Under the pieces are notes generated by a model, which was given only the letters and a program-made list of their open reading frames with translations, was not told where the DNA came from and ran no database searches. A program made the position numbers and the translations under genes. DNA of 64,000 nucleotides. Source: Boesenbergia rotunda (Eukaryota > Streptophyta > Magnoliopsida > Zingiberales > Zingiberaceae). The DNA is taken from the NCBI GenBank assembly GCA_024364735.1, contig JAGFNQ010006422.1:271323-335322 (forward strand), read 5' to 3'. Positions 24,166-35,769 of the stretch are shown here, in pieces (positions within the stretch are counted from its first letter, which is position 1; each line of letters begins with the position of its first letter).

Positions 24166-27059
24166 AGGGGAGTTCACTTTCTCTACACTTATATTTCATT
24201 ATACATATCATTTTCATGGTTCTAGGAATAAATTTTTCTCTTTTTGAAGTAAGTAGTTGATAATAAATTCTTAGGCAACATAGAATGAATAAATAAACTT
24301 TGTAAATACCATGTTATTTCTTTTAGCACTTTTGCTCTTAGTGAATAAATGTATCCCTCTAAGTTATCTCCATAGCATTTTAGAGTCTTTTGAAAATAAA
24401 TTAAATTTGATTGTCAAAACTTAGGGTTTGAGCTCATGGATGAAATCTTGGATGCTTGAGTACTACCTTGCTTTAGATTCTTAATTGAGGACTTGAGATG
24501 AATTATTTTTACATAGTGAGAATTAGCCTTATATTTGTGACACACATATGTTATTGAACTCTAGAACTTGCTTAGGTTCTTTCAAAACCATATTTCAATG
24601 ATTGGATCACATTTATAGAGATAAATCATTTTGCTTCTCATCTCATATCAATTTTCGTAAATTTCCCTTATATCACTTCATTTTTCTCACTTTCCCTACC
24701 TAATCTCACTTTTTCTATGGATTTGTTTGCTTGAGATGTTTTCTTGATGCTACTTTGCCCGAGACGGACAAAGATTTAAGTGTGGGTGAGTGACTAGTGT
24801 TTTGGAAATAGTTGGTATCAAAGAGGCATTTCATGTCAAGAAAATTTTTTTTCTGCAATTACATGTGCCAAGTTGAGTGAGTTTGGTGTCAAGAATGCAC
24901 AAGAAGAAGTGGATAAGGATGGAACCATTGGAGCATACAGATTTTTGTTGCTAATTTGGAGATTCAAGCCATTCGTTGCCAAGTTTCATTCGGAAAAAAA
25001 AAGAGAACAAAGCACAAGTGGCACACAAAAATGAAAAAAAAAACTGTGCCAAAGAAAAAAAAACTGTGAAGCTATATTGAGACCGAAATTGGCTTGGCTC
25101 AAAAGTTGGGAAGTCAAGAGCAGTAACCTTTTGTTGGAAGTCTGAATTGAAGGCTATAAGTCTGACAGAAGCTGACACAAGCTGAGAAAACCTGGAGCTA
25201 AGAAAAATCTGGGCCAAAAGAAAAGAATGCTATGACACCATGTTTCGGCTACTCTGCTAGAGGATGATTTGCAGCTGTGTTAACTTGAACCCAATGCAGA
25301 AATTCTGTGCCAAGTGAATTCAGTTGAAGAAGTAAAAGAAATCTGAGCTAAAGTGGAAAAGCAGTGGCCTAGGAGAGTATCAAAAGATGGAATCTAAAAT
25401 GCAAATAACCCAAAGAAGAACAAATCCAATTTCTGCAATGAGCACAGTTTAGTATTATCTCAAACTGAAATTTTGATTTTGGAAATCAGTGATGCAGTGC
25501 CGAAATCAAGTGGAGCACTTATGAAGAAAATTCTGAAATGAAGAAAGGATATGGCACGCAAATGACACAAAATCTGAGCCAAAATAAAGAAAGCTGAGCT
25601 GCTGAAATTGTAGGCTGAAATGAGACAAGCTGAATTGATATTGTTATTCTGAATTGCAGCTGTACAGATCAGCGATTTGAGTGCAGCTAAACTAATCTGG
25701 ATTGAGTTGCAGAGAATTGCTGACCAGAAATCAGAAGTTCAGAAAAGGCAGCAGGTTAGCTGAATTAAAATGCCGAAACCATTAAATGGAGGAAGAGCAT
25801 TTGATAGCTGTGTTTTTGGGGAATCTTGGAACATTAAACCTGATCGAATGGAAGCTGAGAAGTTTCTGTGAACAGCTGATTTCGGTGAACCACATCTATA
25901 GGAAAAATGAAAAGAAATCTATGTGTTAAGTTGAGTTGAAAAGAAGGGAAGTAGTTAAAGAGGAAACCAATTGTTGCAGGCTGAGAGAAAAACTGGAATC
26001 TGAGACAGTTGACTTGGAATTGTCAAATGTTACAAGCTGAGTTCGAAGATAGCTGCAAGATGCTGAGATCTGTGAAGAAGTGTTGCTGAACTTGTATTGG
26101 GAAAATTCTGAATTGAAATACGAGAAGGACTTAAATTGTGTTTCCACTCAAATAGTTTGTATCAACTTGGGACTGAAATTGGTTTTCAAGGGCTGTGAAT
26201 CAAGGAATGAAGCACACAAATGTGTCACAAAGTGTTGAGAGCAACCACTGCTGGTCAAAACAGAAAAAAAAGAGAAAAGAAAGAAACAAAGTGGCACAAA
26301 AAGTGAGTGTTGGCACCATGAAACTAGTGGAGAGATCATTGGAAACATCCACATCCGGATCAAAGCCTTGCTCCATTTCATTTCTGATTTTACTAGAGAG
26401 AAAGAAAGCAGCTGATATAAAAGAAATTTATCTCTGCAGTTCTAAAAAAAAAAGAGAAGAGAACAAGGAAAAAGAAGGAAGCAAGGTTGGCACAAAAGGA
26501 CAAAACTTGGCACATTGAGACCAATAGGGTTTTCTTCACCCAAATCAAAGGAATTGTTCAAATTCTTACTCCCCCACACAGATCTGATTTGATGAGAAGC
26601 AAAGTGCATTGGAAACATTCTTGAGCAACCAAGTCTTCCACTTCATCAAATTGTCTATTTTCTTGGCTTTTACTCCATTTCTTACCATCTTCTATGTTTT
26701 CACTTTTTTTTGTAGATGTTGATCCTAATCATGAATAATGGTGGAGAGTAGATAACAAGCAAGCCTATGGTAGTGCAAGAACCATGTGTGTTTGAGTGAG
26801 CTCCACTTCCATCATTAACTTAGAACTTAAGGAGAGAGCCACCAAAATTTCCCTTGAAAGGCTAGTGATTTAAATTCATCTCAATGACTCATGAAGGATG
26901 AAAAAGCTAAGTGGTTGATTTAAGGTCGAGATACTAATCCATAGAGCTTAGATTTTTGAGAATTGATAACCTTAAGTAATTTCTTTTCATTTGCTTCTAA
27001 TAATGCTTAAGAAAATCTAGGGGATACATACTTAGTAGTTTCGCGAGACGCTCAAGCTT
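24166..27059 (+). other. Non-coding 3' region of element B
   Basis: The counterpart of 10822-13336, somewhat longer. A PPT-like AAGTGTGGGTGAG, in the same conserved block as in A, lies near 24777-24792. No env-like frame was found. The true PPT follows at 27060-27073. Confidence 0.6.
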
Positions 27060-27073
27060 AAGTGTGGGGGAGT
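27060..27073 (+). other. Polypurine tract of element B
   Basis: AAGTGTGGGGGAGT directly before LTR start TGATAAGT. Confidence 0.85.
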
Positions 27074-29553
27074 TGATAAGTGTCATTTTATTGATCATTT
27101 TAGTTGTCAAAATCCATGTTTGACCCATGTCTTTCTTGCTTAATTGTGAAATTACCCTAGGTTTTAGAACTTACTTCTATTTTGGACTTAATTGCAAATC
27201 TTGATATTTTTGAAATATTTGACCACTAAATTTTTGATCTATTTTTGTAGGCATGAAAAGATCATGGACCTAGGGCATACTGGGTCAAACTTGAGTCGGA
27301 AGTGGACCCAGATCGAGTTATCAAGCTTCGGATTAATCCGGGCCGTCCGATTCAAAAGCGGCTAGATCTGAGCCATCTGGACCATCTGAAGCAATCCAAG
27401 CTAGGGTTAGTGTTGATCAAGCACTCTGATCAAGATCTAAGACTTTCATCCCAATCAGAGATCATCCAACCGTTGGATCAAGCTCAGAGGGTTCTAGACT
27501 GTCCATTCAAAGATTAGGTTGATCTGGACCATCCATTGCAAATCTGGAGGATCCGAGCTACCCCAAGGCAGATCCTGACCCCTGATCAACATCGTCAAAG
27601 TTTGGATTAAATTAGAGCAAGATCAGCCGTTGGATTGATGTAAAGAAATCTGGGCCGTCCATTGCTAAGTATTTAATCAAAAATCAGCCACAGCTCTTCC
27701 TCGTCGCGTCTTCGCCGCAACAGTGCTCCTTCTTCATTTTCTCTTCGTTTTTGCTTGCAATTTCTTTAGTTTGAAGGCGTGACCACCTCAACTTCAACCC
27801 TAGATCAAGATTTGGATCATTGGAGGAAACTTCTGTGGAGAATTCAGCTCAATTTTGCACTGGACAGAGCTGTTTGAGGGTTTCGATAGCTTTATGGTCC
27901 GATCACTCAATTCTCATCCGCAAGCCATTTCCGATCATCTGAGCCATCTGTAGGGGTTCTCAAGTGAGCTTAGAGCAGCTTCAAATCATCATCGCAATCC
28001 ATTAAACTGAGATCGAAGAGTTCGGATTGGATTTCCTCAGTTGAGTGCAGTTTGAGCAGAGTCGAGATTTGAAGCTGATTTCCAGTGATTTGCGGAGCTG
28101 AAGGGGTTCTTGGCTTGCCCTTGCGTGACGAGCAAGGAGGTTTTGAGCTCGGGAAGGAATTGAGGAGTAGTTTCGTAGTTAATTTTCATAGTATTTAGCT
28201 GTAATTTCCATTTCTGCTGCTTGTTTCATTACTGTCTCTGTTTCAGAATGTTCAACTTAGTTTACTGAAATGTTTCTGCTGTAATTAGGGTTCAGCTCTC
28301 AAGTTTGCAAGTAGTAGCTAAGTAGTTTGCTAATGAGAAATTGTAATTAGTTTAGTTTGCTTAGCATTAATTTCATTTCTGCACTTGGTTTGGTAGCTGA
28401 ATTTTGTTTCCTGCGTATCAATCTTTTCTCAAGCTGTAGCAGTTACTCAGTTTACTCTTTAGCAAAGTTTTGGCCTTAAGTAGTGTTCGAAGTTTGCATT
28501 CTTATTAGTTGGATTTTGAGTATGGTAAACAATTGCACTTAGACTAGCTAATTCTGCTCTCAAATCATTTCTGAAATTAGTTTTCAGACTGCATGCCAGA
28601 TTTTCCCTTTGCGTATCAAGTTGTGTCATGTGTATCAGTTCATTTTCAGCTGTTTCAGTTCAGCATTTCTGAGAGTGTATCAGGTTCAGCATCAGCACCG
28701 ATTTAGATCACTTTGTTTGTTCTGAATTGTTCTGCATTTCTGATAAATCTGCTGCGTATCACTTCTCTGAATCTGTTCTTGCATATTAGACCTTGATTTG
28801 GTTTCTGCATTTAGTATCCAACGAGTCTTAGTCTTCCTTCCAAATTTCCATTGTAGTTTGTTCCATTTACATAGCATTTCATATCAATTACTGCATCTTG
28901 TTCCAGCTTGCATGCCAGCTTAATTTCTACAAAACTTCAACTCCATTGCTGCAAATTAGTGTCCATTTCTGCAATCTGATTTTCCGAGAGTTTTGTTCTG
29001 AATTCATGTGAAGTGATCACTAGATTTTCGGCTTAAGTTTTTCTGATCTTCAAATTTGAGAATAAATAACAGCTACTTGTTGTTCTGCATCCAAGTTTTA
29101 GTTACACTTCTTCATTTAGTTCCTGTTTTCTCTGCATTTCATTTATGCATCCGAATTATTTCTCTAATGCAGTGTTGAGCTTGCGTATCAATTTGCCTTG
29201 CATTTAGATGATCATGAATTTCTTCTTTAAGTACTGCATTTGATTTTCTCTGAAAAATTGCAGTTAGTTGTAAATTTCTTGGTTAAGTTCCATAGTTAAG
29301 TTTCTCTACCTCTCCTTGTATTTTCATTTCCGATTGCAACTCAAAACCCAAATATTTATTTGAAACCCGAAAATTCACAGACGACACATAAACTCAAGCT
29401 CGAATCAAACATCCTCAACTAGCCCTAGGAAAAATACGACCTGTGACCCCTTTACTACATTTTCATATTTTGATTGCAAAAAGGGTTTCCAGCTTTACAC
29501 ACATGTAAATTTTGAGACCCACACATTCGTGATAGCCTATTCTGAGGGCATCA
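27074..29553 (+). repeat. 3' LTR of element B
   Basis: It starts TGATAAGTGTC and ends GGGCATCA. It aligns with 13351-15824 throughout. The flank CACAC at 29554-29558 should be the right TSD copy of the whole A/B unit. Confidence 0.9.
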
Positions 29554-30910
29554 CACACATAGACCGTGTCCTGAACCAAGTGGGTATAAGATGGTGAAGG
29601 GAATGGGGCACGATTCGTTATAGCTGCTGAAGGGTTTCAGAATTGTTTCTGAGGTCAACCGTTGATCTTTCGATTAATTGGGGATCATGATGTACTACTA
29701 GGTGCCACTCACGATCATTCTATAATTGATTAATTATAGACAGCCAACATAAATCGAAAGCCTATTTAGTCACACGCACTATGAGTAATCCGAGGGATTT
29801 AAAATGAGATGAAAATTGGATTTTCCAATCAAGAGAGATTAGGTTTGGTTGAGCCAAACGATAAGTCGAATCTGAATTTTTCAGAGACGCATCGGAAGCG
29901 TAAAATGGCTAAGTCTTTTGAAGACTTGATAGATGAATTAAATAAGTGTAATTCATTAGGGCGTGGCTTGGATGGGCCGGCCAAAGAGGGCCTCCATCCT
30001 CTTTCCTTAGCCGGCCACAACAAAGGGAGAGAACCAAGGTTTTGGTTCAATTTATAAAATAAACCAAGTGTGGTTTGTTTTATAAAATTATGGATGATAT
30101 AAATTTTATATATAATAAACCAAGGTTTGGTTTATTTTTCATGGAAATTAAAATGAACCATGGATTGGTTTATTTTATAAAATCAATCGTGAATTGATTT
30201 ACCATGATAAGGAAATTTATTCCATAAGAGAAAAGAGACTTGATTGATTTTTATCATGAATTAAAATATGATTTTAACCATGATATAAAATCAAACTTGG
30301 CATGATGGAATAAGTTATTCCATATTTGAGAGGCTTGATGGTTGAGAGACCACTATATAAAGGACCCAAGGCAAGGCTTGGAAAATAATCGAAGCGATGA
30401 AGGCATAGGCTCTCTCCCTCTCTTTCTCTCCTTCTCTTCTCCCCTTCTTGTCGTGCACCAACCAGCCCCAAGAAGGATCTTTTGCCGACCACCACCTACT
30501 GCCGGAGAAGGAAGCTCTGACCATCCTTTTGTGGTTAGTCTTTCGACTTCTCTCTTGGTTTTTCTTGTCGCGTTCTCAGAGAATCTAGTAGTTCTCGAGA
30601 ACACGAAACTTGTGGCTTTGCGAAGTCATCCCGAAGATACTCGGCGTGGACGCGAATAGAGGCGGAACTTCCAAGGGACGTTTACGGTTGGATCTCGTCC
30701 CTTCCTTCGAGTTACGCGAGGTAATACATAAATTAGTTTATGTTTCTGTAAACTTTTAAATATATGATCATGTCTACATAAGATAAAATTGCATGCTTAG
30801 ATGTGTGGTTAAATAATTTGAGAAATTATTTATGCTAAACCTTCCGCTGCACGTAATTAATTTTAAAATTATGAACCCGCATCCATGTCAACATGCACCC
30901 GGTCCCAACA
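29554..30910 (+). mobile_element. 3' part of an LTR (X), probably Copia, target of A/B
   Basis: It ends GGTCCCAACA, a plausible LTR terminus, and has a TATA box TATATAAA at 30354-30361 followed by about 550 bp of R-U5-like sequence. Its left part is cut off by the A/B insertion. The short frames at 29809-30057 and 30342-30659 do not resemble known proteins. Upstream of the TATA box are at least five palindromes between 30031 and 30200 of the type AACCAAGG...TTGGTT. There is no PBS after 30910, so this is a solo or truncated LTR. The family is not certain. Confidence 0.6.
30354..30361 (+). promoter_or_regulatory. TATA box of LTR X
   Basis: TATATAAA within CACTATATAAAGGACCC, in the expected U3 position before a CT-rich leader. 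Confidence 0.6.
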
Positions 30911-31312
30911 CAGATGACTCCCAATACCTTCGCTCAGATGGGCGGGGCGTATATCATCTTCAAATTCTTCGATATCCCCCTGACCCCTCGCCTCTTCCAT
31001 TCGTTCTTCCTTCCGATCGGTTCGTGAGGGGCGTTTAGTTTCACCGCGCGCCCTAGCCATAGGTTCTTAGGGGGGGTTCCCTTATTCTCATAAAGGGTGG
31101 AAGGAGAAATTTTTCTTCATTCGACTACCCCACTGCCCTTTCAGTTCCCATCACTGGACAGAGAATCTGCCTGCTCCCCCTATACTAGGGGACTTTCTAC
31201 AGGGTCCCGCCTATCAGCGAGCTAGGAGCATTTCTTTCCGGCATGGAGTTCAGCAGCCCCCGCCTGGTACAGAGTGAGGAGCTCATGTACCGAGCGCGCC
31301 TTAGCCCTAAAG

Positions 31313-33621
31313 TGTAACGCCCCAAAATTCCCATTTTTAGTTCTTAAAGTCCTTAGAATTATTTAAAAATGGTTTAGAAATATTCTAGATATTTTTAGGG
31401 ATTTTTAGAATATTTTTATGGAATTTTCCGAGTCCGTTTAGTATTTTTTTTTAAAAAAAAGGAAAAACGTTTGAGGGCAGCAAGGGGTTCGAACCCACGA
31501 CCACCAGGAGACCAGGCGCGAGCGCGACCGGCTGGGATAGGGTATCAAGCACAACGAAAGTTGGAGAGAAATATATTTATAGAGTAGTTACGATTCTTTT
31601 CATAAAGATAGTATAAATAGATAAGTTAAGAGAGGAAATTAGATTTTTGGTTTTCTCTCTTCCTCACCCTAGCCGCGCGAGACAGCCTCCCTTCTCCTCT
31701 CTTGGGCGACGCCAACCAACACCAAGGCCAAGGGGGCCGGCCAAGGTTCTCCTCCGAGAGATATTCCTATATTCGGGATCCCCGCGACGAGAGGAACGCG
31801 TAGGCGCGAAGAATTCTCCGAGATCTCAAGTTTCTCCCGAGCCCTAGACGTCAATCTTGGTAGTAAGTCCAAGATATCAATGAAAGTACTGCTCACCTGC
31901 AGTAAGAGGCGGTTTTTCCGCAAGAATTTCCCTTAAAAATTTTTAAAAGAGATATTTCCTTTTTGTTTAAGTTTTTGCATGTGATCTTAGTTCATTATAT
32001 GCTTGTATAAGTTTGATAAAGCACCCTATGTGAGATTAGGGGCTAAGAAAGTTATGAGAAAAGAAAAGAGAAGATAAAGATAAGAAAAGAAAAGGCCAAG
32101 GCCTTAAGAAATCCCCAAAAGTCAAGACTTAGGGATTTTAGCACGCAAGGTGCTCGAGAAAATGCCAAGGCATTTACAGATAAGAAAGAAAAGAAAGAAA
32201 AGCTATTTTATTTTCTAAGGCCAGTACCCGGCGTCCAAGGGCGTCGTTAAAGAAATCCAGGTGTCCAATTCCAAGGTCTTGGCCCTGGTAGACCAAGGTC
32301 TGCTCTATTAGGATTGGTGGCTCGCTACCCCAACCTCTTAGGGAACGCGCATGAGATGGTACTTACGTCTTCAGTGGATCCAAGTGATTATTATTTTCAA
32401 GTATATGCTTTAGCAAAGTTTCTAAAGTTTAAAGGGTTTTCAAAAAGTTAAAGAATAGCTAAAGTTTCAAGTTGAGCCAAGAAAAGTAAATTGAGATTTA
32501 TTAATGCTTGAGTATGCATGTTTTGAGTTATACATGTTCTTAGTTTTCTTTCAAGCATATAAGTACCTCATATGATTTTCATATTGATCAAGAAGCATGT
32601 TTGCACATTTCGAGATTTTGTGAGCTAGATAGTACTTACTAAGCTTTTTGCTTACTAGTTGCATTTCCTCTTACTGCAGATAAAGGTAAAGGCAAGCAAT
32701 TCTGAAGGAAGGCGACGAGGCGGTGCTGAGTAAAGTGTGTGTGGTGGCTGATTTTGGAGATATCCTTGAGACGAGACAATTTAGTTATTTGAATTACAAT
32801 GTTTTAGTTTATTCAAATTTTAAGTTCTTGCTTTATGGAGTTTAGCGAACATTTAAGCTTTGGATAGTACTACATGCTCAATTTCTTAGAGTAAAGATTC
32901 CATGACATTTCATTTAGCATACATATCCTTATGATTGCGTTGGATGAGTAGAAGTGTGAGTAGTTTGGAATATTGATACTTTGTTGAAGATATTGATGCA
33001 TGTGCCAAGATAGTACTAGTTCCCCTTTGAATTAAGTTTTTATTGCTTAAATATGTTTAGAAAAGTTACATTCACATTTTATAATGCTTTAGCAAGGTGA
33101 TAGAACATGTATTTGGTGTTATGAATGCATAGGAGTCAAGATTGGTACAAACTCTAAGGTTAAAGTTCATATAAACTTGAATAGCTTATTTACTTCCACA
33201 AAAGTTCTAATTTCAAGTTTATGGATTCGTTTTGATTGGCTAAGTTGTTTAGAAAACTGGTATAGAGTATAGAAATGGTGTCATGATTTTATATGGCTCG
33301 AAACTATATGTTTGGTGGGCTTTTGAAACAAGGTTTCGAATCTGAAAATCAGGTTTTCAGACTTATCAGTCGACTGGTACAGTATCAGTCGACTGATACC
33401 CGTAAGCTGAGTTGGGCGAGGCAAGTTTCAAATAGTATTTTCTTACGAGTTTTTGAGAAAGAAAGTGTGACATGGTATCATGCATGACTATTTAAGTTAG
33501 AATATCATTCTTAGATAGATTAATACAAAAAAAAAGATTTCCGCATTTTTAGTCGTGCATTAGAGTCGAGAAGTAGACAAAAGTAACGATCCGTCTAAGG
33601 CAGAGAAGGCGGGTCGCTACA
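31313..33621 (+). mobile_element. Solo LTR G, Tekay/Del-like
   Basis: A 2309-bp segment with ends TGTAACGCCCC...GGGTCGCTACA and the TSD TAAAG at 31308-31312 and 33622-33626. A TATA-like AGTATAAATAG lies near 31609 on the + strand. It is homologous to 18711-20861 in reverse orientation but has about 158 extra bases near 33285-33470, which include two CAGTCGACTG palindromes. No internal domain is present. A palindromic GGGTTCGAACCC lies near 31490. Confidence 0.83.
33367..33395. repeat. Pair of CAGTCGACTG palindromes in solo LTR G
   Basis: Perfect copies at 33367-33376 and 33386-33395, start-to-start distance 19 bp, the same word and spacing as in the Sirevirus-like LTRs of F. They are absent from the related solo LTR at 18711-20861. 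Confidence 0.85.
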
Positions 33622-35510
33622 TAAAGTGACCCGCATCAGCCCCAGCCTTGGTAAGTTTATCTTTTCCACCAGTGTCAGTTAATTTTAATTGATGTTCTGT
33701 TGCCTGTCTCTTGCAGAGGAAATCATGCTCTCGAAGACGATGAACCGGCTTCTCAAGTGGGATGAAGCCAATAAGGGGGCCCTGGATCCTCCCCCTGCTC
33801 CTCCTGCCTCCCCCTCTACCTCAGCCAAGGCTTCAGAGGAGACTGCTGAATCATCCGGTGAGCCTGCAGCGCCGGAGCGGGCAGAGGCTACTGCCGTGCC
33901 TCAGACACCTGCCGACCAATGGACTCTGGGGTGGTCTGTCGACCCGGAGGCTTGCGTCCCTTCGGAGAGTGATCCTCCTTTTGCTTTTGTCCATACGAGG
34001 GAGGTTGAGGAGAAGTCATCGCCTCCCGCCAGCCCACAAATGCCCCAATTCTCTGGGCGTCACAAGAGGAATGTTCCGGAAGGCCAAGCTTCAAGGCGGA
34101 AGAGGTTGCGTCCCACCGGCCCCAGCACGCTTCCTTCCATTCCATAGGAGGACCTTCCTATCGCCGATGATGAGGGCACTGTTCCCCCATCTCCACCTTC
34201 CCGGCAGACCGTCCCTACAGATACAGGCAGTCAGGCGCCTGACTCTTCCCCGGTTGACTCTTCCGAGACCGTGAAAGGCAAACAAGCAATGTCTGTCGAG
34301 CCTCGGATGTAGCTCGACCGCCTACGTAAAAGGCTTGACACGACTTTGGAGGCCGCCGCACAATCCTTCCCCCGGTACATATTAAGGAGGTCCCCGACGA
34401 GGGCATCTCTTCTGAGGGGCCTCCAGTTCAGAGGAGGGTGACTCCGACCCCTCAATAGTGCCATCTGGAGCTCCTGCTGTCCAGCCACTCCCCCCGCGTA
34501 GAGACTCCTTACCCTCCGAGAGCGGGGTTGGCATGCGGAGAAGTCAAGGAGTCTCAGGAGGGGAAGTTATGCGAGTCTTTGTCGGGTCTCTCACTACCCC
34601 CCGTGAGTCTCTTTTGAAGGCACGCGTTCCCTGTTTCATAGGTAGTTTCTCCTTATGCTTTATAACTCCTTTGTACAATAATAGGCGCCTCAAGATTGCC
34701 TAACCACTGGCCGCCACTTGTACGCCTGGCTGGAGATTGAGACCTTGACCCGCCGAGCCCTAAGAGCAGAGGCTGCAGCCGTCCATGAGCATAGGGTGGG
34801 ACTCCTGCAAGCGAAGGTCAACAAAGCTCTCCAAGCGAAGGTGGAGCATCAACAGGACACCCTGCTTGACATGGAGTCCTCCTTACATAGCTCCCCGCGC
34901 CGAGAACGTCTGATGTCCGAGAGGGTTGTGACCCTCACAAATGACCTGCTCCAAGTGACTCAGGAACGGGACCGTCTTCAGGTAAGGGAGAAGAAGTTGT
35001 CGGGGGATGTCCAACTCCTGAGACTTCGATCAGGAGGCTGAACGAGTGCATCAAGGACCAAGCGCAACAGCTACCCCAGAAGGAATACGACCTCACGACG
35101 GCAGCTGATCACTTGACCGACCTTGAGGAGGGCGTTGCCCAGGCACAATCGGACGCTATGGCTACTTCAGAAAGACTCAAAGTGACCCTGGAAGACCAGG
35201 ACAAGATGTCTTCTGAGGTGGCTAGGCTAAAGATTGCCCAAGAGGCAGCCGAGGCAGAAATGCGCGACCTCTGGGTTGCCAAGGACTCCCGCCTCAAGGA
35301 GGTCGAGTCAGAATTCAAGGCCAGGTTCCTGGAGTCGGATAAGTTTGGCGATATCCTGGTCTGCCAAATAATGAAGCACCTGAAGCAGGGCTTCCCCCGG
35401 CCATCGATCAACTGAGGCAGGCCAAACTCTTGCCTCCAGATGCCGACTTGAGCTTTATGAGCATTGGCCGAGTTTGGAAGGAACTCCCTCTAGAAGACAA
35501 GGAGTTGTAA

Positions 35511-35764
35511 AATTATTTTCCTCCCGGGATCTCAACCTTCATTTCTGTTCAAGCTCTCTATCTTCTCCCAATATATTCATTTTGATTATAATGAAAAATA
35601 TTTTTTCGACTTACTGTCCTGAATATCTTTTCTGTTTGGCTCCTCGTATCATTTGTCCTAGACGCAAGGAAATTGAAGGGCTAGTGTTTCGTCTTGACTC
35701 AAGGAGGCAGATAGCAGATTAACACTTCTGGAAACTAAGAGTGTCTTCTCGGCCCGTGGGGCAA
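35511..35764. other. Non-coding flank between the gypsy-type gene and element C
   Basis: T-rich sequence following the stop at 35510, probably its 3' untranslated part. It is interrupted by C and continues at 49394. No gene is seen. GGGAG at 35765-35769 is the left TSD of C. Confidence 0.5.
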
Positions 35765-35769
35765 GGGAG

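Larger units (their letters stand above)
1..29553 (+). mobile_element. Tandem Athila-like Ty3/Gypsy elements A and B sharing an LTR
   Basis: Two internal regions and two LTRs lie head to tail: internal A (1-13350), LTR (13351-15824), internal B (15825-27073), LTR (27074-29553). The middle LTR is preceded by the PPT of A and followed by the PBS of B, so it serves as 3' LTR of A and 5' LTR of B, with no TSD between them. The window opens about 35 bases before the gag start codon of A, so the first LTR of A lies to the left. The Athila assignment rests on the RT motif FMDDFSVYG, the protease motif DLGAS, the tRNA-Asp-type PBS and the long LTRs of about 2.5 kb. The right flank starts CACAC (29554-29558), the expected TSD; its partner is outside the window. 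Two younger insertions interrupt the unit, F in A and a solo LTR in B. Confidence 0.88.
30914..35510 (+). pseudogene. 'Putative gypsy-type transposon' protein gene, split by solo LTR G
   Basis: A decayed gene whose 5' end is lost at the X junction. The first part reads TPRLFHSFFLPIG, FSFTARPSHRFLGGVP and HKGWKEKFFFI in two frames with two stops, matching my memory of the plant 'putative gypsy type transposon' domain (Pfam PF04195). Solo LTR G interrupts at 31312; across it the frame rejoins as YRARLSPK/VTRISPSL. A short intron with GTAAGT at 33651 and TTGCAG ending 33716 then joins SLEEIMLSKTMNRLLKW. A Pro/Ser-rich disordered part, a basic KRNVPEGQASRRKRLR stretch and a second likely intron (about 34602-34690) follow. 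The end is a long coiled coil and VWKELPLEDKEL, stop at 35508-35510. Stops at 34146 and 34310 and frameshifts show decay. Such genes often lie antisense inside Tat-like elements, which fits D on the minus strand. Confidence 0.6.

Noticed and set aside
30342..30659. 105-codon frame in LTR X
   Set aside because: It lies at the TATA box and leader of an LTR and overlaps several equally long minus-strand frames. There is no homology I can recognise.
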